Assembly: GCF_022201045.2 (NCBI RefSeq)
Contig: NC_068557.1
Location: 868,001-932,000, forward strand
Direction: 5' to 3'
DNA: 64,000 nucleotides
Source: Citrus sinensis
Taxonomy: Eukaryota > Streptophyta > Magnoliopsida > Sapindales > Rutaceae
Part shown: piece after piece, positions 53,886 to 64,000 of the stretch
How the letters are laid out: every line of letters begins with the position of its first letter
How positions within the stretch are numbered: position 1 is the first letter of the stretch
The notes under the pieces: generated by a model
What the model saw: only the letters and a program-made list of their open reading frames with translations
Told to the model about the DNA's origin: nothing
The model's database searches: none
Made by a program: the position numbers and the translations under genes

Positions 53886-54149
53886 CAGATCTCACATAAG
53901 TTTTAACAATTAGTTACACGTTTCAAATTCGTACATGCATACTTCACAATAAATTCCTTAAGTTTGGACATGTAACACTCTTGTTTTAACCTTAAAATTT
54001 CAGAAGTCTTGACATATGATTATGGATGAATAATTCTAAACTCCTGAAATAAAAAGTTATATTGTAAATTCATGGTTCCAAATGATCAATGTACACGCCA
54101 ATTAAAACACGATAATGTTTCCCTGATGTTGCTTCTGAGGTTCTAGCAC
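53886..54149. other. spacer
   Basis: Contains AGTTATGTAAAATCATACGG, also seen at 26950 and 53530. No gene. Confidence 0.35.
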
Positions 54150-55531
54150 TACTCTTACAAGTTATGTAAAATCATACGGCTGTGTCATGCGTAAACAAAC
54201 ACAAATGTTGAGAAATTTGAAGTATTGAATAACTTTTGCATCTATGGATGGATGAAAAAGGGGCGGAGCTAGAATAAAAAATTTAGGGAGGGTCAAATAT
54301 TATAGAGGTAGATGTTTTAAGGTTAAAGTTAAAAAAGAGTATCTAATTAATGGGTAAAATGTTAATCTTTTACAGTTATCGCGGGATAAATCAGCAAAAT
54401 AAATATTAAAATCTGAAATTGTAAATTTTCATAATTATATTTAATAATTGCTTTTGGACCTACAACAGGGCATGGCCTCTGTTTTCCATGGGGCAGCTTC
54501 CCCTGGATGAAAGTACATACAATAAGACTTGATACATGTTTATGCTTTCACCTTTTTTCTTAGAGAAACCCAAACCAACCTGCTTTAAGTTTTAGTTAAC
54601 TTAAGATGATGTTCAAGAGTATTATACGCTTTTTTTCTTCAAGAATTTACTTTAGTAATTCATTTTAGGCAATACTAAATTGTTTATTGTAGTGAGACTT
54701 GACTTCAACGCTATTGTTGGATCCTTATCATCCTTTTAAACCAAATTACTTCACTAACAAGATTTCTCAAGTTTATTCTCCCACAGACAATTTTTATTTT
54801 AATTTCAATTCATTGAGTTACTTTCAAATTCTCTTATCTCTAAGCTTACCCATGAGTTTTGGTTTTAATACTTGGGGAAACCTATAATATTTATTAATTC
54901 TTACCAATCAACTTGAACTTTTTTGTAAAGATATTTCTCTAAGACTCTGACAACCAATATAATCTTTGTTCTTGATTTTTGGTTTTGTAATTTTTGATGA
55001 TTTTAATTATGAAGCTTAAAGCATGCATCTTATTAGATGGGAACCTATAAAGATAGAAAGCAGTTACTGACTTTATTGAAAGAGAGATTCTATAAAAGAC
55101 AAGCAAATTGTTATGTTCTGAAGAAAGGAATAAACGTACAATATCAATTTATTCGAATCTTTATATATATATATATGAAGTATATGGACCAATTTATTCG
55201 GACGACAAGGTCGATCATATATAATACTGGTTTCACATGCATCATTAATTCAAGAAACAAAGATAGAAATGTGAGTATTCGCTTGTCTTCATTTTTGATG
55301 TGTTAATAAGTTTATGATTTATATGTAATCAATCGTTATATCTTTTAATTAATCTGAACACACACACATGTATGTATATATGTACATAAAATTATTTTTA
55401 GGTGCGGATGTCTGCAAATTTTTTTTTTTAATAGAATTCGCTATTACACTGTATGGTGTATTGGTTAATTGAATTAAAAAATAATGAAACACTAATACGC
55501 CATATTATTTAATAGCCAATTCGCAGGAATA
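54150..55531. repeat. DUF247 upstream module, copy 4
   Basis: Collinear with 22690-23870. A candidate 5' UTR exon end GAAAT/GTGAGT lies at about 55268, and an acceptor-like TTCGGTTAG lies at 55610-55618 just before copy J. No coding sequence. Confidence 0.75.
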
Positions 55532-55631
55532 AAAAATGCGGCGCCCACGTAGGAGAAGGACTGCTATACACACACACACTCTAATGTTGTTTAATTATTT
55601 CTTTATTCTTCGGTTAGCTAGCTGGCTGGCC

Positions 55632-56393
55632 ATGGATATGTGGGAGCACGAGCATGTACCGATTGAAATGGAGAAGTTAGCCGATTCTTTGAGTGGGAAG
55701 TTGGAGACCCTGCGTCCCTTGTCGAAAGAGTGTTCCATCTACAGAGTTCCTGAGCCCAAGCGTTGTTTACATCCAAGTCATTACACTCCGCAAATGGTTT
55801 CAATTGGCCCTTTTCATCATGGCAAGGAAGAGCTAAAGGCCATGGAAGAGCTTAAACGAAGGTACCTAAAGTGCTTTCTTCAACGAACTAAGGTACGCAT
55901 GGCACGTTTCCTTGCATTTATAAAGGACAGGGAAGTAGAATTGCGCAATTGTTACGCTGAAATCATTCACAACCTTCAAAGTGATGAGTTTGTGACAATG
56001 GTTTTAGTGGATGCTGTCTTTCTCATCGAGTTCTTTCTGAGAAATTACAAAGATAATTTGATAACTGATGATGATCGCTTTTTTAGAAAACCGGAGTTGT
56101 ATTACGTAATTCGATATGACTTTTATCTGCTTGAAAATCAGCTTCCATTATTCATTCTTGGTGACTTGTTTAATCTAGCCAACACAGCAACCTATGACGA
56201 CTTGTATAAGAATGTTTCCTTTGTGTCAATTACCTGTTTTTTCCTTAGGGCAGATATACTTGCGGTTCTTCCAATAGACAAGAATTTACTTGAAATCCAC
56301 TTTTCCGAAGCAAAACATTTTCTTGATCTACTTATACTCTGCCTTCAGCAATCACAGTCACGCCCTCAAATTGTACTGAAAGATCTAAACATT
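55632..56393 (+). pseudogene. DUF247 copy J, truncated by a copia element
   Basis: The start ATG at 55632 (MDMWEHEHVPIEMEKLADSL) is chosen over an upstream in-frame ATG at 55536, whose extra residues have no family counterpart. The frame is clean through CSIYRVPEPKRCLHP, MVSIGPFHHGKEELKAMEEL and LENQLPLFILGDLFNLAN to LKDLNI, about 254 codons. There the gene is cut at about 56393 by the terminal repeat of a copia element. Ten foreign codons and a stop follow. The 3' 40 percent, including the membrane span, is gone. Confidence 0.88.
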
Positions 56394-57694
56394 GAAAGAA
56401 TTCTTAAGATCGAAAGAAGATGAGAGAAGCTGAATCTAACTATTTTATTAAGCTCAATAGTAAAATTACAATGAGCTGGTTTATATAGCTGCTTAGCTCA
56501 GCATCCAGCTCATTCATGAATTTACAAACACACGAAATGCATGCTAAAGATTTGATTACAACCGTACAATTATAACTAACTCATTCCATCATGCAAAGTC
56601 AGAGGAATCTCTGTATAGCTATTTTGCCAACTGGAATCTTCTGGCTTGTCACGTGTGATCCTCAATTCGTTTCTCGTGTGAGTAACATCCTTGGTCAGCA
56701 AGTATGCTCCAGCTAATACTCCCACATGACTTGAATCAAGTTCAGCTTCATTCAATATTTCAACATTCCTTCTCAAACTTAAATCTCTGGAAGAGACTTT
56801 AAGTTTGTCTCTAAAGAAGCTGAACTTAGGATAAGTAAGTGGTTTGGTTAACACATCAGCAGTTTGATCATTGCTTGAGACAAATGCAACTTCTACTTCT
56901 TTCTTTTCAACCATGTCTCTTACAAAGTGAATGTCAATTTCTATGCGTTTCGTTTTGGAATGAAGAACTGGATTTGTGGCAATTGTTGCTGCACTAGTAC
57001 TGTCACTCAATAATAATGGAGTGCAGCTGAGCTTTACATTTATTTCTTTGAGAATAGAGCAAATCCAAGTTATCTCTGCACATGCTAATGCCATCAGATT
57101 CTGTAGATGACTTTGACACTACACTCTGTTTCTTTGAGCTCCAGCTAACCAAATTATCACATAAATAAATGCAATAACCATTGGTAGATCTTCTGTCATC
57201 AGGATCACTACCCCAATCAACATCTGAATAAGCTATCAAATCAAAAGAGTCTGACTTCCTAAAACTTAAACCATAGTCAATAGTTTCTTTCAAATACCTT
57301 AGGACTCGTTTGCAAGCTAACCAATGAGGCTGCAGGGGACTTGCCATAAATTGACTTAGCTTATTCATTGCATAAGCAATCTCAGGCCTAGTAAGTACAG
57401 TATATTGAAGTCCTCCAATAGCTTTTCTATACTGAGTAGGATCAGAGTATTTTGTCCCCATGAACTTACTCAACTTATCAGTTGTTGTGAGTGGAGTATC
57501 AGTTCCATTACAATTCTGTAAATCAAACTTTGCAAGTAACTCCTTTAGATATTTGGTTTGAGATAGTACTAGAGTGTTTTCATTTCTTGTTACCTCAATA
57601 CCAAGAAAGAAATTTAACTCTCCCAAATCCTTAAGAGCAAAAGTATTACTTAAGTCCTGAACTAGTTGTTCAATCTCAATGTTATTGCTTCTTG
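56393..57694 (-). mobile_element. Ty1/copia retrotransposon, 3' part only
   Basis: Minus-strand element that begins (its 3' end) with a probable LTR at about 56393-56583 (TG..CA, TATA-like GCTATATAAACC on the minus strand). Coding sequence follows: QLVQDLSNTFALKDLGELNF just after the lost YVDD, then FLGIEVTRNENTLVLSQTKY, GGLQYTVLTRPEIAYAMNKL and YSDVDWGSDPDDRRSTNGYC. Then, after a frameshift near 57090, the RNase H end SDSTSAATIATNPVLHSKTK, IDIHFVRDMVEKK and DQTADVLTKPL. The 5' LTR, gag, protease, integrase and RT palm are absent; the left side joins PPR 5'-flank sequence at about 57695. Confidence 0.88.
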
Positions 57695-60600
57695 AGTGTT
57701 GGGTTTATAAATATATAATGAATCTTTCATCTCCATAACACAGTCTTAAAATTTTTTCAGAAGTCTTGGATATATTATCATAATTGAATGATTCTATACT
57801 CCTCAAATGATCAGTTACATTGAAAATTCTTCGTTCCAAATCACCATCGAAGTTCTTTTCATTTTGAATTACAATTATAACAATATTGATATTCATTAAT
57901 CAGAAAACTACTGGCTTCGGTTTTATTATGACGCGGCCAAATGTACTACTCCTTCATTGAAAAGGAATTAGGGATGACAATGGGGAGGGGAGGGGAGGGA
58001 ACCAACATCCCTATACTCCTCCCAGATATTTTGTATATTTCCTCATTCCCTCTCAGTCCCCGTCAGGGGATCTCCTCCCCCAAATAATAACAGGGGATCC
58101 TCGAGGTTCTTCGATCCTTGAATAACTGATATCTTTTTAGTTTTCGAACTTCATTTAATCATATTAACATAAAAATATATAAAATAAAATAAGAATGATC
58201 ATGAATGGGTCTTATTTCATTCTACTCCTTCAAACTTTTGGTATATATAATATTCAAATAATGATTTTCATACAAAATTCAAATTATGTGATTTTTATAC
58301 AATATTGACGTGATTGTTGTCCATGAGTAATGATACCTACTGATCACCGACTATGGCACAACAAAGCCGCATGTGTGGCTGCTAGTTGATGTTGTGATGA
58401 GTTAGGCTACTCGGCCACTGACAACACGATGTGCTACTGGGTTATTATGAGATGAAGATGAGTTGGGTGCTTGCTACTGCGAATAATTTGGAAAGTATGA
58501 GCAAGATTGTGAGAAAGTGATTTAGAGTTTGATTTGTGAGTTATGGCCTTGTGGGATTGTGTGCTTTTGGTTGTAATTAAGCCTAAATTATGTTACATAT
58601 TTTATATTAACTAATATTTGTATTATTTGTAAAATTTTTTTTGATATTTGTTGTTTATACCAATATTTAATATTTAATATTTTACAATTTAAAATTTATT
58701 ATTTATTCACAAATAATTCTAGAAAAATAAATTAAAAATTAAAAATTAAAATAGGGAAGTGGGGAAATGGGGAGGGGATGGGGATTCCACTTCATCCTCG
58801 TCCCTTCCCCAAATAAGTAATTAGGTAAAAATTGTCATCGTCCCTTCTCCGAATAAGAAATTGGATATAAAATAATCCCCGTACCCTCCCCAAATGGGGA
58901 AAATCCCCAAGGGCCCCCGTCCCTGTGGGGATTTCGGTTATCCCTAAAAGGAATCTACTTCTTTTCCATTATGGTGCGGCCAAATGAACTACTCCCACTG
59001 GGATTCGAACTCGTTCCCTCGATAAGTTGGGTGTGAGTACGAATGATGTTTTTCACGCTAAAAGTAGTTTTAGTATGACACTAGCGTGTGGAGATGCATA
59101 AGTAAACATAAAAGTTGAGAAATAAAAAAAAACTATTATTTTTTAAATATTAGAAACTTTTTATGTCAGTTGTAACATTATGATAGTTGCAACAAAACCA
59201 TTTTCCCGGCAATTGAAGTAATATCACATTTTTTTCAAATTCAAATTTTCAACCAAAATCTGGTTTGGCATAGAGCTCCTTTGGGATTGTTTTTGAGGCT
59301 CAAAATTTTGATTTTGAAAAGATAAAAATTAATTTTGGTGTTTGGTGATTTTTTTTCAAAATTCTTTTTGATAGAATCAACTCATTATACAGTAGATTAG
59401 AAAAATAAAAAATGAATAGCTTTACACAATTGATTTTGAGAATCAATTTTATACTTAGACACCGTTTGGTATAACTTTTCAAATAAAATTTATTTAAGTA
59501 TAACTTTTGTTGATAGAGTTTTTACCAAAATAATTTTCTTTATTTGGTTGTCGATGAAAGCTTTTATTAAAAATTATGAAATTCTTTTATAGGCAAGAAA
59601 AGGAATGAAATAAGATTGTCAAATAAATAAAAGATATTTTGGATATTTTAATATTTTAAAAAAGCTTTTTAACCCTTAATACTTCAAAAAGTCCAAAATT
59701 TGAACTTTACTAATAGATGCAAAATAACTTATTTAATTGACAAAAACTCTACTAAAAAATAATTAAAGAACAATAAAAATTTTGAAAAGAACTTATGAGA
59801 TTAAATAAGTACTTATGACCATGAGATAAATTATATCAAACAAACACTTAAAACAATTTCATATATATATCTTCATATGTATTATAAATATCCAAAATTA
59901 TCCTTATTCAATTAAGAAATAAAATTATTAAATTTAAAGAGATTATTATCATTACCAATTATATTAAGATAACAAAATTAAATTAAACTTAATAAAATAA
60001 AATTTTTTATTTAGTTTTTAATTATCTCACATATATATACACACACACGCAAATAAATTTTATTTAATGTTATGTCTATTTTAATAATTTGTATTCCAAT
60101 AAGATTTACCAAATACATATAACTAGTTTTACAACTCACAGCACTTTTAAAAATAAAATTTCACTAAATGTTTAACTTTCGTGACCGATTAATTTTACAA
60201 TACAATTATTTAAAAGTTATAACATTGTCAAATTGACCCATGGTTGGTCCAACCCGAAATTTGAGACATAAAAAATGTATGGTACTTATGGCGTAAAAAA
60301 TCTATCACAATCGTGGTGACAATCTCTACCACGGTCACATAAGCACAACAAAACCTAAATTGTCATCTGAAGGATCAAAGTATTTTCAAGTAGTTGTTTA
60401 ATATCTCACACTTATCTATTGTATGTCACCACCATCAATATATGCTCATATTTTTTTAGCTGAACTGACAAATTTTCTCACTCAATTTCAATGAGTATTC
60501 AGAACATCAATGGAGAGAACCCAAATCATTGAAGAGGTGGAAGATACGAAGGGCTTTCTTGGTATAGCAAGACAGTTTAACCAGTGAAAAATGAAAATAG

Positions 60601-61320
60601 ACAAATTTAAATTAGGAATCTAGCACATGAGTCGGGACCCGGGTTTAATAAAAGAATTGCCTACTTGTTGCTTTATTTTTTAAATTAAATTGGGTCACCC
60701 AACCTCGACATAAATTTTGGACTGATTTGTGGCCTGTTGAATTTTTTGAACGCGAGCATCTAGTTGCTAATTTTTTTGCTTTATTGAAAAATTAAAATGA
60801 AAACAAATTATTCAATTTTATTAGAAAGCAACTCGGCTTTGTTGTATTAAAAAAAGACTCTTGACTCTTATCACTTTGTCCAAAGAGTGCACAATTGGTT
60901 GGAATTGTTTTATTATTAAACTGAACCCTCTTAACTTATTTTATTATATTCCCCGATCGAGGATCATATCATCATGCGAGCAAGGCGCACGTTTAAACAA
61001 TCCAATGGGCATTCTCAAAAAAAAATAAATAAATAAATAAAAAATAAAAAATCAGCCCACAAATTATTTCTTATTACGAGAGCATGGCCCTTTAATAAAG
61101 AGTAATTATCCATCTACAACCTCTTTTCTTGTGTATTTTTTTTTAAATACACACATTCCTTTTTTTTTCCCAATTCTATTTGACACTACACTTTAACGGT
61201 ATGAATGAAATTAACAGAATATTAGTCAAATAATTTGTTTACCTACAAATATAAAATTATTATTTTACCCTAAATAAATGCCAAAAAAAAGAAAAAAAAT
61301 ACAAAAGATACTAATAAATA
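57695..61320. repeat. spacer block S, copy 4 (with insertions)
   Basis: Collinear with 14590-16540 from GTTGGGTTTATAAATATATA onward, but carrying an hAT element (57969-58946) and the longer internal part also present at 19420-20160. No gene is recognised. The last portion (60890-61320) is repeated in tandem at 61524-61929. Confidence 0.85.
57969..58946. mobile_element. non-autonomous hAT-type element, 978 bp
   Basis: The left end TAGGGATGACAATGGGGA and the complement of the right end TAGGGATAACCGAAATCCCC form terminal inverted repeats. A perfect 8-bp target duplication AAAGGAAT is at 57961-57968 and 58947-58954, and the empty version of this site is at about 14851-14860. Both ends have GGGGA/TCCCC-rich subterminal arrays; the centre is AT-rich. 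No transposase frame is seen. Confidence 0.9.
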
Positions 61321-61369
61321 TAAATTGGAAGAAGTGGAGTGTAATCAGATATGAACAAATTCACCAATG

Positions 61370-61518
61370 GGCCTTTGGTCTAGTGAGAGAACCCTTGCAC
61401 TTACAATGTTGAGTGTAAGGGTTCAAGCTTCCATAAAAGTATTATGAGGATTAATGTCAATCCTCTTTCAATTATCAAATAATTGAGTGGAGCTAGTCTA
61501 TCCCCCACGAAATGTTAT
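61370..61518 (+). mobile_element. second type of tRNA-derived SINE
   Basis: An A-box-like TTTGGTCTAGTGAGAGAACC (61374-61393) and a B-box GGGTTCAAGCTTCC (61419-61432) are spaced as in a tRNA. An unrelated ~85-bp 3' part follows. It sits at the junction between two tandem copies of the end of block S. No target duplication could be fixed. Confidence 0.65.
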
Positions 61519-61523
61519 TGTTT

Positions 61524-61929
61524 TATTATTAAACTGAACCCTACTACTTATTTTATTATATTCCTCGATCGAGGATCATACGAGTGAAGCACACGTTTAA
61601 ACAATCCAATGGACCAATGGGCATTCTCAAAAAACAAAAATAAAAAATCAGCCTACAAATTATTTCTTATTACGAGAGCTTGGTCTTAAAGAGCAATTAT
61701 CCATCCATCACCTCTTTTCTTGTGTTTTTTTTTGCTGAATTTTATGTAAAAATACGTTGTCTTAAACCCGCATACTACCGTCTTAATTTTGTTATTAGAA
61801 AATGACCTTTTTATCCATAAACATAAAATTATTATTTTACCCTAAATAAATGCCAAAAACATAAATTAAAAATATACAAAAGGCACTAATAAATATAAAT
61901 TGAAAGTAGTGAAGTGTGATCAGATATAA
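61524..61929. repeat. tandem copy of the end of spacer block S
   Basis: ATTGTTTTATTATTAAACTG, CGATCGAGGATCATA, CACGTTTAAACAATCCAA and ATTTCTTATTACGAGAGC repeat the order at 60905-61320. Copy 1 of the block (16139-16560) has it once. Confidence 0.8.
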
Positions 61930-62164
61930 GATGCGTATGAAATTGAGGTTGAACATTTATATTTTAAAAATTATAACATTAAAGTGTTTGATAAATACTA
62001 GTTTCTGTAGTTTCGAAAATATGTTGACATGATTTTTAAATAATAATTTTGACAAAATTATTAAAAATATAATAAATTTTCTATTACATAAGTAAATATA
62101 TATTATTAATTTTATTTCATAATTATAATTTTTTTCCACGGTATCTCAATTCCAAATAATACCA
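61930..62164. mobile_element. PIF/Harbinger-type MITE, about 235 bp
   Basis: It interrupts GATCAGATATAATCAAATTC, which is continuous at 16550-16570. A TAA is duplicated on both sides (61927-61929 and 62165-62167). The left end GATGCGTATGAAATTGAGG and the complement of the right end TGGTATTATTTGGAATTGAG are imperfect inverted repeats. The 3-bp TAA target fits PIF/Harbinger MITEs. Confidence 0.7.
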
Positions 62165-62179
62165 TAATCAAATTCAACA

Positions 62180-63865
62180 TCAATCAAAAGTCCACTCACA
62201 CTCCTTCCTGGCTGCTTCCTCCTCCTCGGGCGTAAAATGATTTTCAATCCCAAGTAGCTTCCAGACATGTACTCGACACTCCTGTTCTTGATCTTTGTAA
62301 CATATGTGAATTAAAAATGAATAAGTATGAGGCGGTTAAGAAGTTAGTAAAAGCAAAAGAATAAGCTGGAAACAGAGGAAACATATGCACGTGTAACAGG
62401 GAGTGAGAGAGAAGCTGCTAAACCGACCCAACTACAGACCCGAAAACCCGACCCGGAACCCGCTACCTTGACCGGGCCATCACTCCCATTTCCGGCCACC
62501 GTTTCGGCCGAGCTTGGTACCAATCTGAAGCTTAGAATCCAGCCGTCGTTCCCTTGCCATCCTCGTCGCCGAAAACCAACCAGAACACCGGCGATCGAAG
62601 CTTGAAACCCACGACTGTTTCACTTTGCTCCGCCGGTTTTGGGTGACACCACCGGTTGGATTTTGTTCCCCACGACTCCCTCTTCCATTTTCGACCATCC
62701 ATAGGCAACGAGAGTCACTGTTTTGCCGCCGGTAGATTGTTGGAATTCACGGCTGCCGAGCTAGATTCCGGCGTTGTTGCCGCGCGTTGGAGCTCACCGC
62801 CGGTACCATTGAACTCAGCGTGATTGGAACTTTAAGATTTGAGCTTCCTAGCCAGTGTTGACCAAATTCCGGTGGCCGTTGACCGTCAACCATAAAGGGC
62901 ATTTTGGTAATTTCACACTATGAGGGCAATTTTGTAATTTCTGAGCCTGTGGATATTTTAGTAATTCTTAGAATTGAGGAGTGGGTGTAATTACGATTCC
63001 GAGGGTAATTCGGTGATTTACAATTTCGGAGCATGTTAATGATCTACGGACTCAAGGGCATTTTAGTAATTTTATGGACACGGGAGTTGTAAATTATGGA
63101 TAGGTGTTCGTTTTGAGTTTATTGCATAAAATTTAGTCGTAATTTCGATTTACAGAAAATAATTATGTCGTTTCCTTGATTTAGGAGGATCCGCGAGTGA
63201 GAACCGGTCCGCGGACGTGGACGATAATCGACCGTGAACACCGTCACTGTGAGTGAAATATACAAAACCTATTTTTATAGTTAATTATAATAGTAAAGCA
63301 TGTTTGCGAAATAAATATTTTAAATGTTCTGATTTAATGGTTTCCTCGAACTGGATTTCACGTGATGGTGGTAGAAGATATAGATGTTTTTGTTAGGACA
63401 TCTTGGTCATCTTGTTCTTTTGGGATTGTATAATTTTGTTATATTATTCTTTTGGGATTAAGAATAAATTGAGATATTAATATTAGTTATAATATTATCT
63501 TTTGAGACTCTGGAGATACAAAACTCAGCATTTTGGTTAAGGATGTTAATCACTGGAGTTTGTTGTATATTGAATTGTATTGGGAGTGTTATATTCATAT
63601 TTGTAGATTGGGAGTGTTATATATATAAAGGAGACTTTGCCGAATTTTCGGCAGAATCTTTACTAATAGAATTATTATCAAGTCCGTTTTGATGAGACTA
63701 GATAGACTCGCTTGGGGGGATTCGGGGCCGGTCGTTTCAACCTTGTTGGCCAAAGCCTCTGTCAAATAATCGAACATCTTTTTGATATTCAAACAATTCG
63801 CCACCAATATCATCTCCTTCAACTCATCACTGCTCTTGCTCTTCCCAAACTCCTAGTCGAACGTC
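62180..63865 (-). pseudogene. SKP1-like fragment, copy 2, split by a solo LTR
   Basis: The minus-strand SKP1 C-terminal sequence (62185-62295 and 63740-63860) is the counterpart of 16669-16945. It is cut between the KNKSVEY-like part and ALANK by the 1444-bp insertion at 62296-63739. ANCLNIKKMFDYLTEALANK is readable at about 63740-63800. Frames are broken as in copy 1. The DUF247 copy K follows downstream, preserving the ancestral order. Confidence 0.8.
62296..63739. mobile_element. probable solo LTR, 1444 bp
   Basis: Comparison with the uninterrupted SKP1-like copy at 16800 defines the insertion. It starts TGTAACATATGTG and ends GGCCGGTCGTTTCA (TG..CA). The flanking pentamers are ATCTT (62291-62295) and ACCTT (63740-63744), a 5-bp target duplication with one change. 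Inside are the repeated phrases TTTTGTAATTTC, TTTTAGTAATT and GGTAATTTCACAC, common in long Ty3-type LTRs. No gag or pol is present, so it is likely a solo LTR left by LTR-LTR recombination. The orientation is not certain. Confidence 0.72.
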
Positions 63866-63968
63866 TTCACCTCCTGTTTCGGTTATTGTTCTTAATGCTA
63901 CCTGTTTTCGTTCTGTTTTACTGATTTCATTTATTTTGTTGCTACTGCAGCGAGCAATTAATGAGAAT
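63866..63968 (+). promoter_or_regulatory. 5' flank of DUF247 copy K
   Basis: GTTATTGTTCTTAATGCTAC and the acceptor TTGTTGCTACTGCAG match the bases just upstream of copies A and B, consistent with the 3' end of a 5' UTR intron. Confidence 0.55.
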
Positions 63969-64000
63969 ATGGACGCCAGAAAGCATGAGCACGAGGGTTA
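63969..64000 (+). CDS. DUF247 copy K, start only (runs off the window)
   Basis: The ATG at 63969 opens MDARKHEHEG, the same first residues as copies A and C (type 1). Only ten codons are inside the window, so integrity cannot be judged. Confidence 0.75.
   Translation, partial: MDARKHEHEG

Noticed and set aside
1-64000. CRISPR array or bacterial operon
   Set aside because: No regularly spaced short repeats with unique spacers were seen, and the gene content is plainly that of a plant nucleus.

Overview
This is nuclear DNA of a flowering plant, most likely a woody eudicot (Citrus or a relative would fit, but that is a guess from gene families). The evidence is AT-rich intergenic sequence, a spliced PPR gene with GT..AG borders, dirigent and DUF247 genes, and many plant transposon types. 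There are no bacterial features, CRISPR arrays or rRNA genes.

Layout. From 1 to 9.3 kb lie two tandem dirigent genes (1388-1954, 3682-4263) and a small membrane-protein gene (8856-9227). A diverged relative of the last is on the minus strand at 12215-12562. A two-exon PPR gene lies at 12876-14505 (minus). From about 14.5 kb to the end the window is a nest of segmental duplications. Their recurring parts are a PPR gene or fragment, a long AT-rich spacer block, a broken SKP1-like fragment and a DUF247 (UPF0481) gene. Eleven DUF247 copies or pieces are visible, and two look intact (17036-18331 and 44583-45866). The others carry frameshifts, deletions, transposon insertions or truncations, and one is a chimera of the two sequence types. 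An eleventh copy starts at 63969 and runs off the window.

Mobile DNA. The largest element is a full-length endogenous pararetrovirus (family Caulimoviridae, florendovirus-like) at about 31883-40463. It sits inside a TA microsatellite and has 179-bp direct repeats at its two ends. It carries an initiator-tRNA-Met primer site, a movement/coat/protease/RT/RNase H polyprotein frame broken by three in-phase stops, an open second ORF and a 35S-like promoter region. Others are a 368-bp TRIM retrotransposon inside a DUF247 pseudogene, two non-autonomous hAT elements with perfect 8-bp target duplications, and three copies of one tRNA-derived SINE family. There is also a second SINE, a probable 1.44-kb solo LTR, a PIF/Harbinger-type MITE, a 448-bp insertion with a 10-bp duplication, and Ty1/copia fragments. 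One copia fragment has been amplified in a tandem array.

How it fits together. The genes do not form a pathway. The dirigent genes act on secreted phenoxy-radical coupling, the PPR protein on organelle RNA, and DUF247 proteins are membrane-anchored proteins of largely unknown function (one family member pair is tied to grass self-incompatibility). The main story is birth and death of a DUF247 cluster through duplication, recombination and repeated transposon hits, with one complete viral genome fixed in the middle.
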